Source of the DNA: Atopsyche davidsoni
Taxonomy: Eukaryota; Arthropoda; Insecta; Trichoptera; Hydrobiosidae
Reading direction: 5' to 3'
NCBI GenBank assembly: GCA_022113835.1
Contig: JAILWY010000016.1
Coordinates: 6,417,501 to 6,481,500 of the forward strand
DNA: 64,000 nucleotides
Within the stretch, counting starts at the first letter, position 1; each line of letters opens with the position of its first letter. Made by a program: the position numbers and the translations under genes. The notes beneath the pieces were generated by a model. That model was not told the DNA's origin. It was given only the letters and a program-made list of their open reading frames with translations, and ran no database searches. This document shows, one piece after another, positions 11,425-26,469 of the stretch.

Positions 11425-14400
11425 TACATGTAAAGTTTCGGATTACAGTCAATATAGGCGCTAGATTACTTAGAATCTCGGTGGTGCTGGCTGAGCGCGC
11501 CCTTCAGTACATTTACTCGTTTTTCTTGTTGCCGGAGAGGGGTAGTGTTTTGCATGGGGTTGGTAATTTCTAATAAAAGAACGATTTAACCCCTTGCCGT
11601 GCAGAGCATCATTTGTTTGAACAAATATTACAACAAAAAATACGTTATGTACAAAACGGTTTGTTGATTATGTTCGTGGGATAATTGCCATAAAAAAGGC
11701 TAACCCTTTTCTTTTTATTGTTGGAAACAGAAAAGGAAAAGTTCCAGGCTAGTCCACGATGTCCGCTATTATTCGCTTACCTTATCGATGGATATTTATA
11801 CAAAATAAGGAAAAAAATACGATTCGAAGACTTTTCCTGAAAAAAACTTGAAGTGGGAGTGAAATTTTTTGCTATTTTGATGTACTTGATATTCAATTAG
11901 TCTAGAATAAAAATCGTACACTTTTTTTAGATGGAGGGGTGAACAACATTTTATCAGTTCTAATTTCAGGGTAAATCCCACTGCAGTGCATGCAGCAGCC
12001 CCTTAAGCGTATTTGCTTGTAGCTTGTCTCGGCATGGGGGAGGCTTATGCAAAATGCACTCAGCTTCCTGCAACTGTTCACCTCCCGGCCTGTGCACGAT
12101 ACATATACACAATGCGATTGTAACATTGATTCTTTACAATATCGTATATTCGTGCAAGTCTTTGAAACTTAAATGCCACCAAGTAATAAGTCGATTTCAA
12201 ACTAAATAAATTAATCGGATGATCTCGGAAACTATTGCTATTGTTTTTTTTGAAAGCGCAAAGATTTCCGTTTTGATTTTCTGTGTAAAAATTTAAATGA
12301 TGTTTGACATTGGCATTGATACAGCGTGATTTTAAAATGTCCGTTAAATTTTAGTTTCGATAAGTAGAGAATAATAAGCGACAATATCGTGGTTCTCGCA
12401 CGCTATAGACGGAGTAACAGAACCTGTTTTTTAATGTTGGGCAACTATGCGATTTTTATTATTATTAAAATCTTATTGATTTTTTGTGGCGAAAGCAATG
12501 TGTAGACTCAGCGTTATACTACACAGACAGAAATAGAAATATATATTTATTAAATAGGATTTCCTCTATCAAAACTTACACAACTAAAATGGGAATACAA
12601 ACAAATGATTTTACCGAGCAGATTTTTTTTCTCTTGTAAAGTATAAGTTCACTCTATGCAATAAGAATACATTGTAAAATATAATAAAACCAGAAAGCTG
12701 TTAATCAAAAGTAAGCTTTATAAATTAATTCCGTATGATATGAAAATAATTGATGTATTCAACGATTGAAACATAAAATGCATTATTTTCATGGATTGAA
12801 TTTTAAACAAATACAAATGTTTTTTTATCCATTATAGTTTACCCATCACTAATGCACTTACATAACGCAATATATCATAGCATAATATGATATAACACAA
12901 AAGAAATCTTACGAATCTGAAATGTGCCAAGTCTTAAAATATTTATATGTACAATTCTTAGATAGAGCGATGTCGATATTTTTTACCTGAATTTTAATAT
13001 TTAATAAACAGATTAGTACGCTACTTCCTGGTGCCAACCTGCAATCCGTAAATATAATCCACATTGTCAATAGCAACCAATACTTAGTGTTGATTGCTAT
13101 TGCACTTAATTGACATAGTTATTGGAACAATTAATAATAGGTAGTTAATTTTTCAATATGATCAAAATCACATTAGCAATTGCCTCGTTTGTAACGACCA
13201 TTGTTCCCTTGTTTTATTCATTATGTGCGATGACTTGGAAAAGTAAATCACGGGCCACACTTCACAAGTAATATATTATTGTCTACCAACTGTAACAAAA
13301 TGCTAAACGTCGCATATTATAAATACTGAAGAGGAATATGTAAATAAATGCAAAATCGTCGATCCCTTACAGACATCTTCCTTTTATGTAACACCAAAAA
13401 GATATATTATATTGCTCGAACGGTTGTAACGCTGACGAAACTTTCGCATTGAAATTCGTAAGAAATGTCTAGGTGGCAAAAGTTTTAACTTTATGTTGAT
13501 GTCCTGAAGAAGATGGGGGAGGAAGTTTTGTGAAAACCATGGATGGAGGCTGGCTGATGGAATTAAGACATCTTGGCGTAGTGAGCTACTATAGATGACA
13601 TCATAGCAACAATAAGGGATGTGCTGGTATTTTATGTTTGAACGCATCCACTCTACATTTTAAATAAAAAATAAGGTTTATGGTCTCTCTATCAAGCAAC
13701 TTGTTAGTTATAGCATCTACGCATAAAATATTGCTTTCACTGATGTGGTTGACAGAAAACATAAAAGACATCTTGTTGGTTAATCTAGATAGTCTATCAT
13801 TTGGAATATCTTAAAAAATATGTGAAGAAGAGTAGTAAAAGTGATTTATGCGTGTTTTTAAAGATTTTGGTGACATTTCTCTCTGCGGTATGACTAGACG
13901 TGTTTGGTTTTTGTTACGACGCATACCCCATTTGGATTCTACTATCTATTTAGAGAAAAGGTTTACCTGGATATTTTTGGACGCCGACAAATGAAATATG
14001 ACTGCTAAATAATCTACAAAGTGAAAATATCTTTCGGCAAGTACGCAATAATAACAAGCGTATAGATGGGCATTTAATATGTGGTCTTTGTGATAATTAC
14101 CGGAGGAGAAATTTTTATTTATCATCGCACGAGACAAGTTTTAAAAAAATAACCTCGAAAGTATATTTGATGCCAAGTGACAATGAACTCCGAGAAGTTT
14201 ATTCAGGTGGAAAAGGTTATATTATTTCTGGGACAGAAAAATGTTAAATGCGAGTATACACTGGTCTAAAGCAATTTGTGACTCAGTCAAAAGGCCATCT
14301 AAAGACTATTAAATAATATTATTTATGATGAGTTCAAAGCTCAGGCCACTTGGTTTTATATCTGGTTAGTAAAATAAAACTAAATTAAAAATATTGTATT

Positions 14401-17400
14401 TGAACATTAAAATTGAAATGAGTTATACGTTTGATTACCAAATAAAAACAAAACTTCATAAAAACTACAAACGGAATTAAATTTTATTTCATAAAGCAAT
14501 AGTGAAGAAATAATAAATGACAGTGAGATGAACGAAGAAATCTTGATAAGTTTTGGAAATAGCGATTATGAAGGGGAGAGTGTACGGTTGGCATTGATGG
14601 ATGCGTTGGAGGACACGTGGGTTGTGCCCTTCCATTTATCCGGTCCAGACAATTTGGAGGAAAATAATCACAAAACTAATCAAGCGTCCCTACGTTCTGT
14701 TTTGAGATATAAACGCTGACGACGCATTGCCATTACCCAGAGGCGTGAAATGGAGCTATAATTCACATATATCTATTTAAGGTTTTTAAAAACCATAACA
14801 GTAGCGTCACAAAATTTATAGTGTTTTTCAAAAAAGAAACGTTTGAAAAAATAATTTATTGAATAAGAATTAACATATTAGAGTTCTTTCGCTCTTTGGG
14901 GCATCAGAAAGAACGCAAGAAAATAATCAAGACGAGGAAGTATATATTTTTTAATTGCGTGTTTATGCATGTGCATTATACATTTTATATTGTAGATTTA
15001 TATTATTTGCACCATTCACACGCCACTGCTATATATGGCTGGTTACGGCACTCGACTATTCGCATGCGGATTTAATTATTATTGTTGCAAATCTGATTAG
15101 TTTCGGACACGAATTGTGAGATCTGCACAGTGTAAGGAAGCACTGAAGTATGCAGACGGCCTCTCGCCGTCTCAGACGGACGGCCAGATAGACCGTCAGA
15201 GATATTTTTATATTTGCGAATATAAAAAGTGCACTTAAAAAATCAGAGCAATAACCCGCACTGTAAAGCTGGGAGCCAAAAAAATAATATTTTACACGAC
15301 ATGAGTAGATATTTACATTCATTTTTCACCAAAATGTACATTTTGTGTATTAAAGTTACAATCATTACGATTGTAGATATGGATATTATATTTTGTAAAT
15401 GATGCATTCGATAAGAGCCAAGAATGTGGACAAATAGTTTTAAGCTAAGGATTACGACTTTTCAAGTCACGTTAACATTTATCATATAATCAAGCCCAAA
15501 ATATGCTGGTACACCCCACCGCCAACTATAACATAAACCATGTCCTACTAGGATCTAATCATCTGTGATACCAATGAATATATTGCATGTAAAGTAAATT
15601 TTTTAAAAGGACGAATCACCCGGCGCCCGCCTACTCCTAAGGTTACATCATGACGCGGAGGTAATTAACAGACAGCATCAAGTGACGATGCATCGCCTGG
15701 CTCCAGGCCGGTGACTGATGACTGATGACTGAGGCACTGTGTCAGCCGCCTCGGGTATTCTGGGAGGAGAAAGCTGTTCGAAAGAAAAGGGCACTTATTT
15801 CGGGACACGCGAAATGAACCAGACAGCTGATGGGCCGACGTCTGAAGCATGAATTGACTGCTGATAACAACCCACCATATATCTATAATTAAGATATACT
15901 GCATGGTAACCTGCATATACTAAAACAATCATCTTCTCTTGGTATCATCACTATTTCATCGAATATATTCCTCTCCTCGGTCAGTCTCACTAATTCGGCC
16001 GTACTTTCCGTAATTTCCAGCCACGTAAGTTTCCTCCTTCCAATGCCTCTTTTCACTTCAATTTTTACTTGGACAATCAGCCAAAATACGCTTTTTTACC
16101 ATCGTCAGAAGTTTTCTTTTTTTGCGCAATGTGTAAGACGATCTCATTTGTGACATGGTCAACCCATGGTATTTTAAGGATTCTGCTATGTAGCCACACT
16201 TCAAACGCCTCAATAATTGTTATATTCATAGTAGCATCAATAATAGTTAAAGCCTGTTTCATTCATTACAATTATAAGATATATTGGCTTGCATTAAAAG
16301 CCTTGAAAAATATAGGTAGTTCATAAAAATTAACAGCCTTCTGATATTTGACGCGTCACAGCGCATTAGTCATAATTTCGGAGTAAACGAAAAGTAAAAA
16401 AAAAAATCGAATGCACTGATGATTAAATAATAGTAATAAACCTTTTATTTAATTGTAAATTAGTAATTGGTATGTATGTATTGTGCAAATTTCGGTAACT
16501 GACAAATCCTGAAAAAAGGATCATTGCAATGGCGGTAAATATTTATAGAATTTTTTTCATAATACACAGTAACTTAATCTAAATACTAGTATCTGCAATA
16601 TATAACCGGCGTAAATAATAATATTTTTGTTGATTATATGCTACCGTATGTCTTTCAGTAAGTAATGTTGATAGATGAAGAAATCATTACTTGATATATT
16701 GCCTTGACGGAGAATAATTTTAGCGAGGGAATTTGCAATAGAAAGTATGAAAAAATATTGTATATTAATTTTGGCAACTTTGTGAATTGATTTAGTGAAT
16801 AATCTGAGGAAATTCGTTTTAAATGATAGCACCAACTTCTTTACCATGAATGAATCAATTGTCGCAAGTTATCCGCCAGTATTCTCTTGAATGATGACTT
16901 ATTGTGGTTTCTACACCACTAATAGGCATCGAGACAGCTATAGTATTACACAGCCGCAGTTTTGTTGTGATGAGTGCGTTTCCTATATTAACCTGCGTAT
17001 TTAAATAATATTACATTTGATTCAATTAAATATGCAAACAAATGCATTTCTTATCTTCGGATCAGAAGAGGCTGGTTCATGGTTTTCTTACACTTTAATA
17101 ACCCTCGTGTAACTGGTTTGTTTTTAGCTTATAATATAATATGTTTTAAGAAAACAAAACAAGGGGCCCTTCAGAGTGAAACATTCGTTGCATTTTATGG
17201 CATAGAATATGTTCATTCATTCACAATACAGTAGCAAGATGATCAGTCAACTTGACTTTAGTGCTGACTGGTTGCATTTAAAAAAATCACACACACACAA
17301 TATACCTGCTTACAAGAGAAAAATTATAAATAATATTTAATAGAATATTATCAGTCGAATAAATAGCTTCAGTACAGTGCATGGCGACTGGGCCATAGAA

Positions 17401-17692
17401 TATACTTTAGAAAAACATTGAACTTTGATTTAAAGCAATTATTTTACGAATATTTAAACAATGTTTAATTTTAAGCAGAATTTGTTATTTATTGAATATA
17501 ATTGAAATTTTGGGGAAATAATCCAATTTGGCTGAAACTGCACAATTTGTAATATAGAGCATTAGTACTTGTGTGTAGTATATAATTTTTGGTATCAATT
17601 TAAACGGTGTTTGAATGATTGGGCCAAGGTTTGCTAAATAGCTTGTCTGTTTGCAAACAATTTTCACAAAGTTCAAGTACTTGGTGCACTTC
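11425..17692. other. AT-rich noncoding DNA, possibly with decayed coding pieces
   Basis: No gene recognised. Minus-strand frames at 13384-13647 and 13946-14137, with a further frame between them broken by stops, hint at an old degraded coding element, but no family is recognised. A 63-codon acidic frame at 14528-14719 (+) is unassigned. A GC-richer patch at 15610-15850 includes about three tandem GACTGAT units (15713-15732). A hairpin with a 13-bp stem and one mismatch lies at 13068-13102. Confidence 0.45.
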
Positions 17693-17709
17693 GACTCACG
17701 CCGTGAGTC
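17693..17709. promoter_or_regulatory. 17-bp dyad with AP-1-like half sites
   Basis: GACTCACG and CGTGAGTC are exact reverse complements around a single C. The right half is part of TGAGTCA (17704-17710), the AP-1/bZIP consensus. It sits in a less AT-rich patch (17690-17840) and is a plausible binding site, with no functional evidence. Confidence 0.35.
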
Positions 17710-18592
17710 AATTATTCCAGCATGATTTATCCAAGAGTAACTGCCATGATGTACTCTTATTTAACATTACTTGTGATGCCCAATAGCCGTTACTGTGCTC
17801 GCCCAAGACGCGTCATTCCGCCACAGCACTGAGCGATGAAACTATGTAAAATAAACTAATGAAATTTGAATTATAATTGAACAGGTGAATCAAAAGCGGT
17901 CTCGACCAATCGACATTTGTACGACTGGTGACTTCGCTGCGGCATGCCGAGCGCCTAAAGGACGATGATTTTATTAATGACTCACTCAATTCACGATGAA
18001 TTCTAAATTCTCAACAATAAAACAATCGCTAATTATATATTTTTTAAGTATTGCACGTTATATCCATGCACATTCGTCTGCGTGATCGTGAAATAACCTT
18101 ACAAAAAGTTACGGTTCAACTAATTGCCAGAACATGTAACAGGTACAAACTTAAAAATGCGAAACGTTGACGTCAGGTAAACACCTCAAATTACAGGTGT
18201 ATACGTACAAATTCTACTTCTCTTCTCGTTTTAAGGTCTATTGTGTGTTTTACTTATTAAAAGTGTATTTTTTTTAAAGTTTGCATTGTATCAACGCGTG
18301 AACAAAGTTTTTGAGTCACCAAAAACATCGCGAAAGTTTACGCCCCAAAAAGTAAACTTAATTTAATACAGTTTATACCGGTTTACCAAAAACGCAACAA
18401 TAAATAATAACGCGTACCGATGACCCCGAGCACAGAAAGTCTGTTATAAGTTATAGAAATACGAAAAACCGCCTCTCGCGTGGCCCTCCCGGGCACAGGT
18501 TAACGCCCATAATCAGTTTACCTGTTAGTTGATTGTTGTTGGCGAAGAGGTAATCCAATTTACTGCCGAGCCGCGACAGTCGGTAAATTCAC

Positions 18593-18838
18593 CTGAACAT
18601 TGTTTGCAAAACTTATTTTGACACAACAAGTATATCTACAACGCTAGATAAAATCACTGTATACAAAACATCGCTCACAGATGACGTGAAACTGATAAAT
18701 CCACCGGACGCGCCAGGACGCGAGCGAACTTCTCAAACAACTATTGAGATTTCGCTTCACTTCAAACCAAACGGACATACGACACGCCGCACGGGGCGCG
18801 ACGCTCTCTGTTGGCTTCGAAGCCAAGCTGCTTGGCAT
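18593..18838 (-). promoter_or_regulatory. Possible promoter and first exon of a leftward gene, divergent to RPB5
   Basis: A GC- and CpG-rich block ending about 350 bp before the RPB5 start codon. Read on the minus strand it contains an initiator-like TCAGTTTC near 18690 and ends in a good splice donor, ATGTTCAG then GTGAAT, with the exon's last base at 18593. A minus-strand frame of 64 codons (18838-18644) exists but resembles no known protein, so a noncoding first exon is the simpler reading. The rest of such a gene was not identified to the left. Alternatively this is simply the upstream part of the RPB5 promoter. Confidence 0.35.
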
Positions 18839-19187
18839 AACCGATTCCTAACCAGGTAGCATAGACATTCAAATTTGTTATAAATATAATGTAATAATTA
18901 TTAATCTTACTGATGACGACTTATTTATTCAACTGCACATTTTAATTATAAATAAATATAAATATTAAATATTTTAAATTTAAAAAAAATATATGTTGTC
19001 TACGATGATATCTATAGACAAACTTGGTGATACCTTGTGTCATTTGATCAAACATAGACAACGTACGCTAGGTAGAATAGCTTGCTATCGCCGCCGCTGT
19101 GTGCCCGTGTTGTTTTTCTGCGCTAAACATTAGTTTTAGTAAGTATTTTTCGCAAGTAAAGTAATTTTTATATAGTATTTATATAAA
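18839..19187 (+). promoter_or_regulatory. RPB5 upstream region and 5' UTR
   Basis: AT-rich sequence gives way at about 19070 to GC-richer DNA with GCTATCGCCGCCGC (19083-19096) and TTTTTCTGCGC (19113-19123), a likely start region for a housekeeping gene without a clear TATA box. The part-match TATCG recalls the DRE motif used by many insect housekeeping promoters. The leader before the start codon is short and AT-rich. The transcription start cannot be fixed from sequence alone. Confidence 0.45.
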
Positions 19188-20994
<1,807 letters not shown>

Positions 20995-21036
20995 AGGTTC
21001 CATTTCATTAATTTAATATTATATATATTTTTAAGA

Positions 21037-21042
21037 AATAAA
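21037..21042 (+). terminator. RPB5 polyadenylation signal
   Basis: AATAAA lies 43 bases after the RPB5 stop codon, with a T-rich stretch (ATTTGTTTATTG) shortly downstream. This gives a very short 3' UTR. Further AATAAA-like sequences occur downstream (for example near 21338) and could give longer transcripts. Confidence 0.75.
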
Positions 21043-22030
21043 GATAAAATGAAAAAGCAAATATTTGTTTATTGCCCTATTTATAGGATATGTGATTTGT
21101 ATTAATTTCTATGTACTGTATGTATCTATTTTCTAGTTCGTATTGACATTGATAGAAAATCAATGTTGAAATTGGCTTGTTTGTTTGAATATGCATGCAA
21201 TCTTATTCAGATGTTTATATAAATTAAAATTATTTGATGAATATCTTTATATTGTTTATATTTAATATGAATATATGAGGCGTATATTGTTCTTATCATA
21301 GTATGCAATACATTATTCTAGTGTTTTTTGTTGCATAATAAAGGGCAGCAATATTAAATTTCATTTTTCGGTTCATTTATTCAACAGAAAGCAATTTTAT
21401 CAATTGAATAAAGAAAAACCTATGTTAATCTAGCATTTTTAAATGTCATTTGTGAGATGTATCCAATCAAATATGAAATAGAAAAATATTACAAAAACAC
21501 AATGTTTTTAGGTTTAAGTTGCTCAAAAAATATTTCAGGGCGAGCTATGCTCACTTATTTGTATGAACCACGAGTCACTGGTTTTCGAGTGTGCCTCTAT
21601 GATAAATATATATGGATTGGGTCCATCTTTTGTAAATTTTTATGCATTTAATTATGTCTTCATATACGGGACGTTTTATCAGCATGTATTTAGGTTATCG
21701 ATTCACAATTGAAATGATGGGGCAGGTCGGACTTGAAATCACATCTCCAGGTCATTGCGACCTGATACATCAAATTAACAATCATGATCCTGTATTAGAA
21801 TTTCAATTGTATATGCATGTGTGACACTGAGTATTTAGCTGCTTGATGAAATTAAATAAATATATATATTTTTTTAATGGAGATAATGCCATCTAAAGGT
21901 GAATGATCGAAGTTTTATGGAAAATTTATATTTTCGATATTCATTCATAGTCCATTTAAAAATAAGTATGTATAAGTATCACTGAATCGGTTTTATTTAT
22001 TATTATTTAAAATATTTTTATCTACCCTTT
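21043..22030. other. AT-rich DNA downstream of RPB5
   Basis: No gene recognised. Two adjacent frames at 21457-21651 and 21642-21824 (+) overlap in different registers and have no domain. They may be chance or an extended 3' UTR. Confidence 0.5.
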
Positions 22031-22067
22031 TGTAATGCAGAGGTGCGTTATGCACCACTGCATTACA
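22031..22067. repeat. Short hairpin, 16-bp arms with one mismatch
   Basis: TGTAATGCAGAGGTGC (22031-22046) pairs with GCACCACTGCATTACA (22052-22067) apart from one A:A mismatch; the loop is 5 bases. It is shorter than a typical insect microRNA precursor and the flanks do not extend the stem. It could be a foldback remnant. Confidence 0.7.
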
Positions 22068-22271
22068 TATTTTACAATGCTTTATATATTTTTTAATATT
22101 CCAGTTGGAAATTTGCATTTATATGAGCTGCTGTATATTCACCATTGTTTTGCCTTCTTGTGAGTAGTCATGTTTTCTTGAGCATTTAGATAATCAGCAG
22201 TATAATAATTTCTGTTTACACACGACCCGATCGCCATTCATGGCCGTAAATTAAAAATATTACCGGCGCTA

Positions 22272-22310
22272 TTCACGAAATGATTATTTTTTAAATAATC
22301 ATTTCGTGAA
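22272..22310. repeat. Short palindrome with 18-bp perfect arms
   Basis: TTCACGAAATGATTATTT (22272-22289) and its exact reverse complement (22293-22310) are separated by TTT. An 18-bp AT palindrome follows at 22334-22351. Together with 22031-22067 this makes three foldbacks within about 320 bp. Confidence 0.85.
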
Positions 22311-22351
22311 AAAATAATAATAATTAAAAATAAAATAATAATATTATTATT

Positions 22352-25300
22352 ATTTTAAATTTGTGTACAAATACGTAAAGGATTAAATAAACTCAGACAG
22401 CAACTTTGGCCAAGAAGAGGTAAAGATGTTGTATTAAACAGTATTATGCAGTATATCTTGAGCACACCGCCATTAAACATTTATCATTGTTATTTAAGTC
22501 TTTATGCACTTATTTAACTTATTCTTCAACTCATGCAAAAAAGGGTTTTTTTCACATATTTTTCTCAACTCATATTTAACTCAATAATAAAAATGGAGCT
22601 GCCACCTAAGCCACACCTTGGAAGCCTCATAACTTTCGCCGGGACTAGGGGATAGTCAAATACCGTATTTTAAGCATTGCAGATTAATACAAAATAAAAT
22701 AATACTTAGCACAAGTCAAAAAGTAGGAGCAGCGATGAAAAGTAAGTCAAACGGCTCATGGGTAGACACGTCCATAGCATATTACAGCAATGACGTGGCG
22801 GTTTTAATAATATTTGTTATTCGTTATTATTTCAATATTTTTAATGTAAAAAAAATTGTAATGCAATAAAAAAAATCAGGTAAGTAATAAATGGCCATCA
22901 GTGTTACGCGTTTATATTACATTTCAAGCGCGTATAATTAAACATTTTACGTAGGTACATTCTTCATCGTATTTAATGAAATCATTTTATCCATCATATT
23001 TTCATGAAATTATTTCTAAATGTTTCTTTAAGTAATGACCCGAATGATTTATTATTTTATTGCTACAGCGCATCGGTATAATTATTAAAACAGATTGTTG
23101 AATTCAATCCAAGCAGGTGAGACATGAGACACTCACAAACTTAAAAAATACACACGGGGTTGCTTGATTAGGAATTTTACTATCATCCCTGGGAGTTTGA
23201 AACTAATTTAATGGCTGCTATTTAGTTGTACTAATAATATTAACATTTATTCAGTCTGCTTGTTTTAAATGACATTTTTCACAATATTACCTAAACGCTG
23301 GTCTTCTCGAGTGCCAAAAGAGTCGCCCGTAAAAATAGCTTCACATATTTTTTGGAAATATATAAATTTACCTTACGTCCAGTATTTATATTTTATCCTT
23401 CAAAATTATGGTTCGTGCAACTCTGGTAAAAATTAAGCACGTGTATTGTTAGTATTTTAAACATAATATATATTTAAATATTTGTATATGTATTATATGG
23501 GATTACAGTTCATTGGGATGCGCCCGTTAGCTTTATTCAGGTTTGTATATGGACGCTGCAATTTTTGAGAAATTGAAATTAAATTAAAGCCATTAAAGTG
23601 TGTACTTGTATTTTAATCTGACTGCGCTTTAATTATATCTCAAGGATCGGTATATCTTACCGATTCAATGGATGGGCGTACCGAATATATATCACTTGTC
23701 TCAGAAGTAATAATTCGGTACCTACCTGGAGTGAAATAAAATGTTCAAAAGGGTAAAGAAATTAAATACACCGATTTATTAATCAGTTATTCATAATAAG
23801 TTTGGGTCAAAGGAATTTTCATACTTATTAAATTTGTTTCACACCACAGGCAGTAAACGTGTCTTACGTGTTTTCTATGATTTTTATGTATAAAAAGCAG
23901 AGTCCTAAATACATTAAACAAATAGGGAACATTTATAACTAGATTCTTATTACCTATATTTACCTCACAATAAAAACGAAGCAACAGTAATAAAAAAAAA
24001 TTGCTAAACACGAGTAAATAATACATACGATTAAATCAGTACACGAACAATAGAACCAGAAGTAGGTTTTGTGATATCTTACTTTACGAATTCGTTACTT
24101 TTTATGCATGAACTTTTTTAAAAAATATGTAAAATTAATAATATAGTCTGAGCAATTTGTAGGCGCCAGATTTTTATCCATATTCGGGAAAAGAAACGCG
24201 AAACAATGACAGATCAGTAATTTAGTTGCTGCGTTGATAATAATAAAGGCGTGCGGATTGTGAATGAACTGATTGTATTAAAAATAATAGCGTGGACTTG
24301 TATCATAATTATTTATTGTTCCAAGACAATGTTGTTTCAAAGAGCTTGTTAAAGGTTATCTCTTAATATTTTTACTGCCAATTGCCATAATTTATTGTAC
24401 CTAAACGACTCTTTTGAAATTCACAAGTTATTGGCGTTTACAGCTAAGCGAAACCTGCTACTCTAAAAATAAGATTTAATAAACCTTTATTGGTTTTTAC
24501 GTACGAAAGGCAGTACTTTGAATTTCCTAAACATCTGATGTGACCACAGAACTATTATTAACTGTATATATATTATCATTATGCATAATGAAAACTATAT
24601 TTCAAATCCGAAAACTGTACCTTAAGTTTATCACGATAAAATATGATACGTAAACGCATAAATTAAACTATAATTTATTGTATCAATCTAACAATTATAT
24701 CATTGTTTTTATTATTTTCAGACATCACATCATTTTCGCAGGATATTTGTTACTGTATTGTGAGAACAAGAGGTTAAATAAATATCAGAGCCTACCGTTA
24801 GAATTTTGAAGAAGCTCATCTGTAATGATTTTTTTAACTCATTAAAATATAGTCATTGATACATCTAGTAAACTAATAGATGTTTTAATATCGCAATCAG
24901 AAAATTTGAATTGAAAATGCGTACCTACATTATGATTAAAATACTGTAATCAAGGCAAGTTGATTTGAAGTTTCGATTAAGTCCTCCAACGATGATATCA
25001 CTTAGCGGTCGGTCTTTATATATGTAAATATTTGTAACTGCTCTGAAAAGCGGAAAGAATTCAGTCTATCTACGTAGAGTAAAAGTAAAATTTGTTGATT
25101 TTTATCAAAATACTTCTCTTAATGTATGTAAAACTAAAAATATATTCAAGTCTATAAAATAATAGAAACTGGTTGTACTTAATTGATAATTACAACTGCT
25201 TATTTTTATTCGCTTTTCCTTCTAAAATCATAGATGATTCAAGATTCAAATATAAATGATACAGTGTAATATATAATAACATGCATTTTCTGCAAGGAGG

Positions 25301-25453
25301 TTTTATTTAATTGAATCATTTTAAAGAGAAACAAAAAAATAATAATCAATAAAAAAAAAAACATAGTAGCCTACACGAACGGTTTCGAAAGCAAAATTGA
25401 ATATTCGCCGCGGCAAGCTGCATTAAAAATAGTCGATTTGGGAAACAGTTTTG

Positions 25454-25454
<1 letters not shown>
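22352..25454. other. AT-rich noncoding DNA
   Basis: No gene, RNA or mobile element recognised. A 79-codon minus frame (23787-24026) is AT-driven and unsupported. Confidence 0.55.
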
Positions 25455-25521
<67 letters not shown>

Positions 25522-25522
25522 A
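25455..25522. repeat. (TA)25 microsatellite with an 18-base T run
   Basis: Uninterrupted TA units from 25455 to 25504, then T from 25505 to 25522. Likely length-polymorphic. Confidence 0.95.
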
Positions 25523-25645
25523 AATAATGCTTCAACTATAAATAATAATGAACGACCGAACCAACAACTCCATAGCGCCCAGAAAAAAAACTCACTTTGA
25601 GAAATAAAATTGAATCAAAGCATCTGTATACTGATACCAAGCCAT

Positions 25646-25684
25646 TACACATGCAGCGACACAACTCGCGACCGACTTGCAATC
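25646..25684 (+). repeat. Short interspersed repeat C, copy 2
   Basis: Matches 680-718 at 33 of 39 positions, with core CTCGCGACCGACTTGCAATC. Sequence after it (to about 25760) is GC-richer but not clearly related to the flank of copy 1. Confidence 0.5.
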
Positions 25685-26048
25685 GGCCAATAGCATCCCT
25701 TAACTTTGGGGGTTGCATATGGCTTTAAGTAAACAACGCAATGGAGGACACTATTAAGGACTAAGTCGGTCAAATAGTGACGAGAAGTATGTAAAGGGGC
25801 TATATTAAAATTACGATATCAATTTAAATTCAACTATTCAAACCATCTTAAGTATCTGTATTATACATTGATACTTTATTTACTTATTTATTTATACTTT
25901 AAATTTTCGTGTGTTTGTATCCTTTACCCTTTCATCCATATATACCTGTCACTCTGTTTTAAAAATGTCCAAATAGGATGACCTCTTGACGTGTGCTTGC
26001 ATCCCTTATTTCAATGAAGAAGGGGTGCAAACACATGATAGTCTAAAG

Positions 26049-26469
26049 CAAAGGTTCCCCTCGCCCAGTGATTTCCAATCTATTTCTTTTTTTTGTAAAA
26101 AGAATGGCAACCGCACTGAAACCCTTTTCCACGAGGAATGAAGATGGTAATGCTATAAAAAACCTTCTTGCGATAGTCCATAATGCAGGATAAATAGCAG
26201 GTATTCTCTCTGAAGCCAAAATTGCTGATATCTCTTTCTAAACTGCACCTTCAGTTCTTCTTGTAGTATGACTTCCGATTCTTCAATATCACCGTATGGA
26301 TTGATAATCCACTGTGGTGTTTTGGTGATGACCCGCTTAAATGGGATCCACTCTTGTAGACTTCCATTTACAGTTCATGAACCCCCAATTTAATTTTTCG
26401 CTGTCACCGACCCCTTGCAGGGCTGAATCGACCCCTAGGGGTAGATATTGAGCACTTTGGGAACCTATG
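26049..26469 (-). mobile_element. Internally deleted hAT transposon
   Basis: A 421-bp remnant bounded by inverted ends CAAAGGTTCCC (26049) and, on the other strand, CATAGGTTCCC (26469), 10 of 11 matching, in the hAT style. It is flanked by an 8-bp target duplication with one mismatch: GTCTAAAG (26041-26048) and GTCTCAAG (26470-26477). Eight bases is the hAT hallmark. It reads leftwards: the end of the transposase gene abuts the left terminus, and most of the 5' part is missing. The mismatched duplication and broken frame show an old insertion. Confidence 0.85.
26050..26359 (-). pseudogene. C-terminal fragment of a hAT transposase
   Basis: Read on the minus strand, 26359 to about 26205 gives a piece with WIINPYGD and LQEELKVQF, the linker typical of hAT transposases related to ZBED5/FAM200-type proteins. 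A frame change near 26205 leads into YPALW (26195-26181), then LPSSFLVEKGFSAV and TKKRNRLEI, the conserved C-terminal dimerisation region of hAT transposases. In the first frame there is a stop at 26155-26153. About 100 codons remain of a protein normally near 600 residues. The BED zinc finger and most of the RNase H-like catalytic core are absent, so it cannot be active. Family assignment is by motif recall. Confidence 0.85.

Noticed and set aside
13068..13102. Candidate microRNA hairpin
   Set aside because: A 13-bp stem with one mismatch that does not extend outward; too short for a typical insect precursor.
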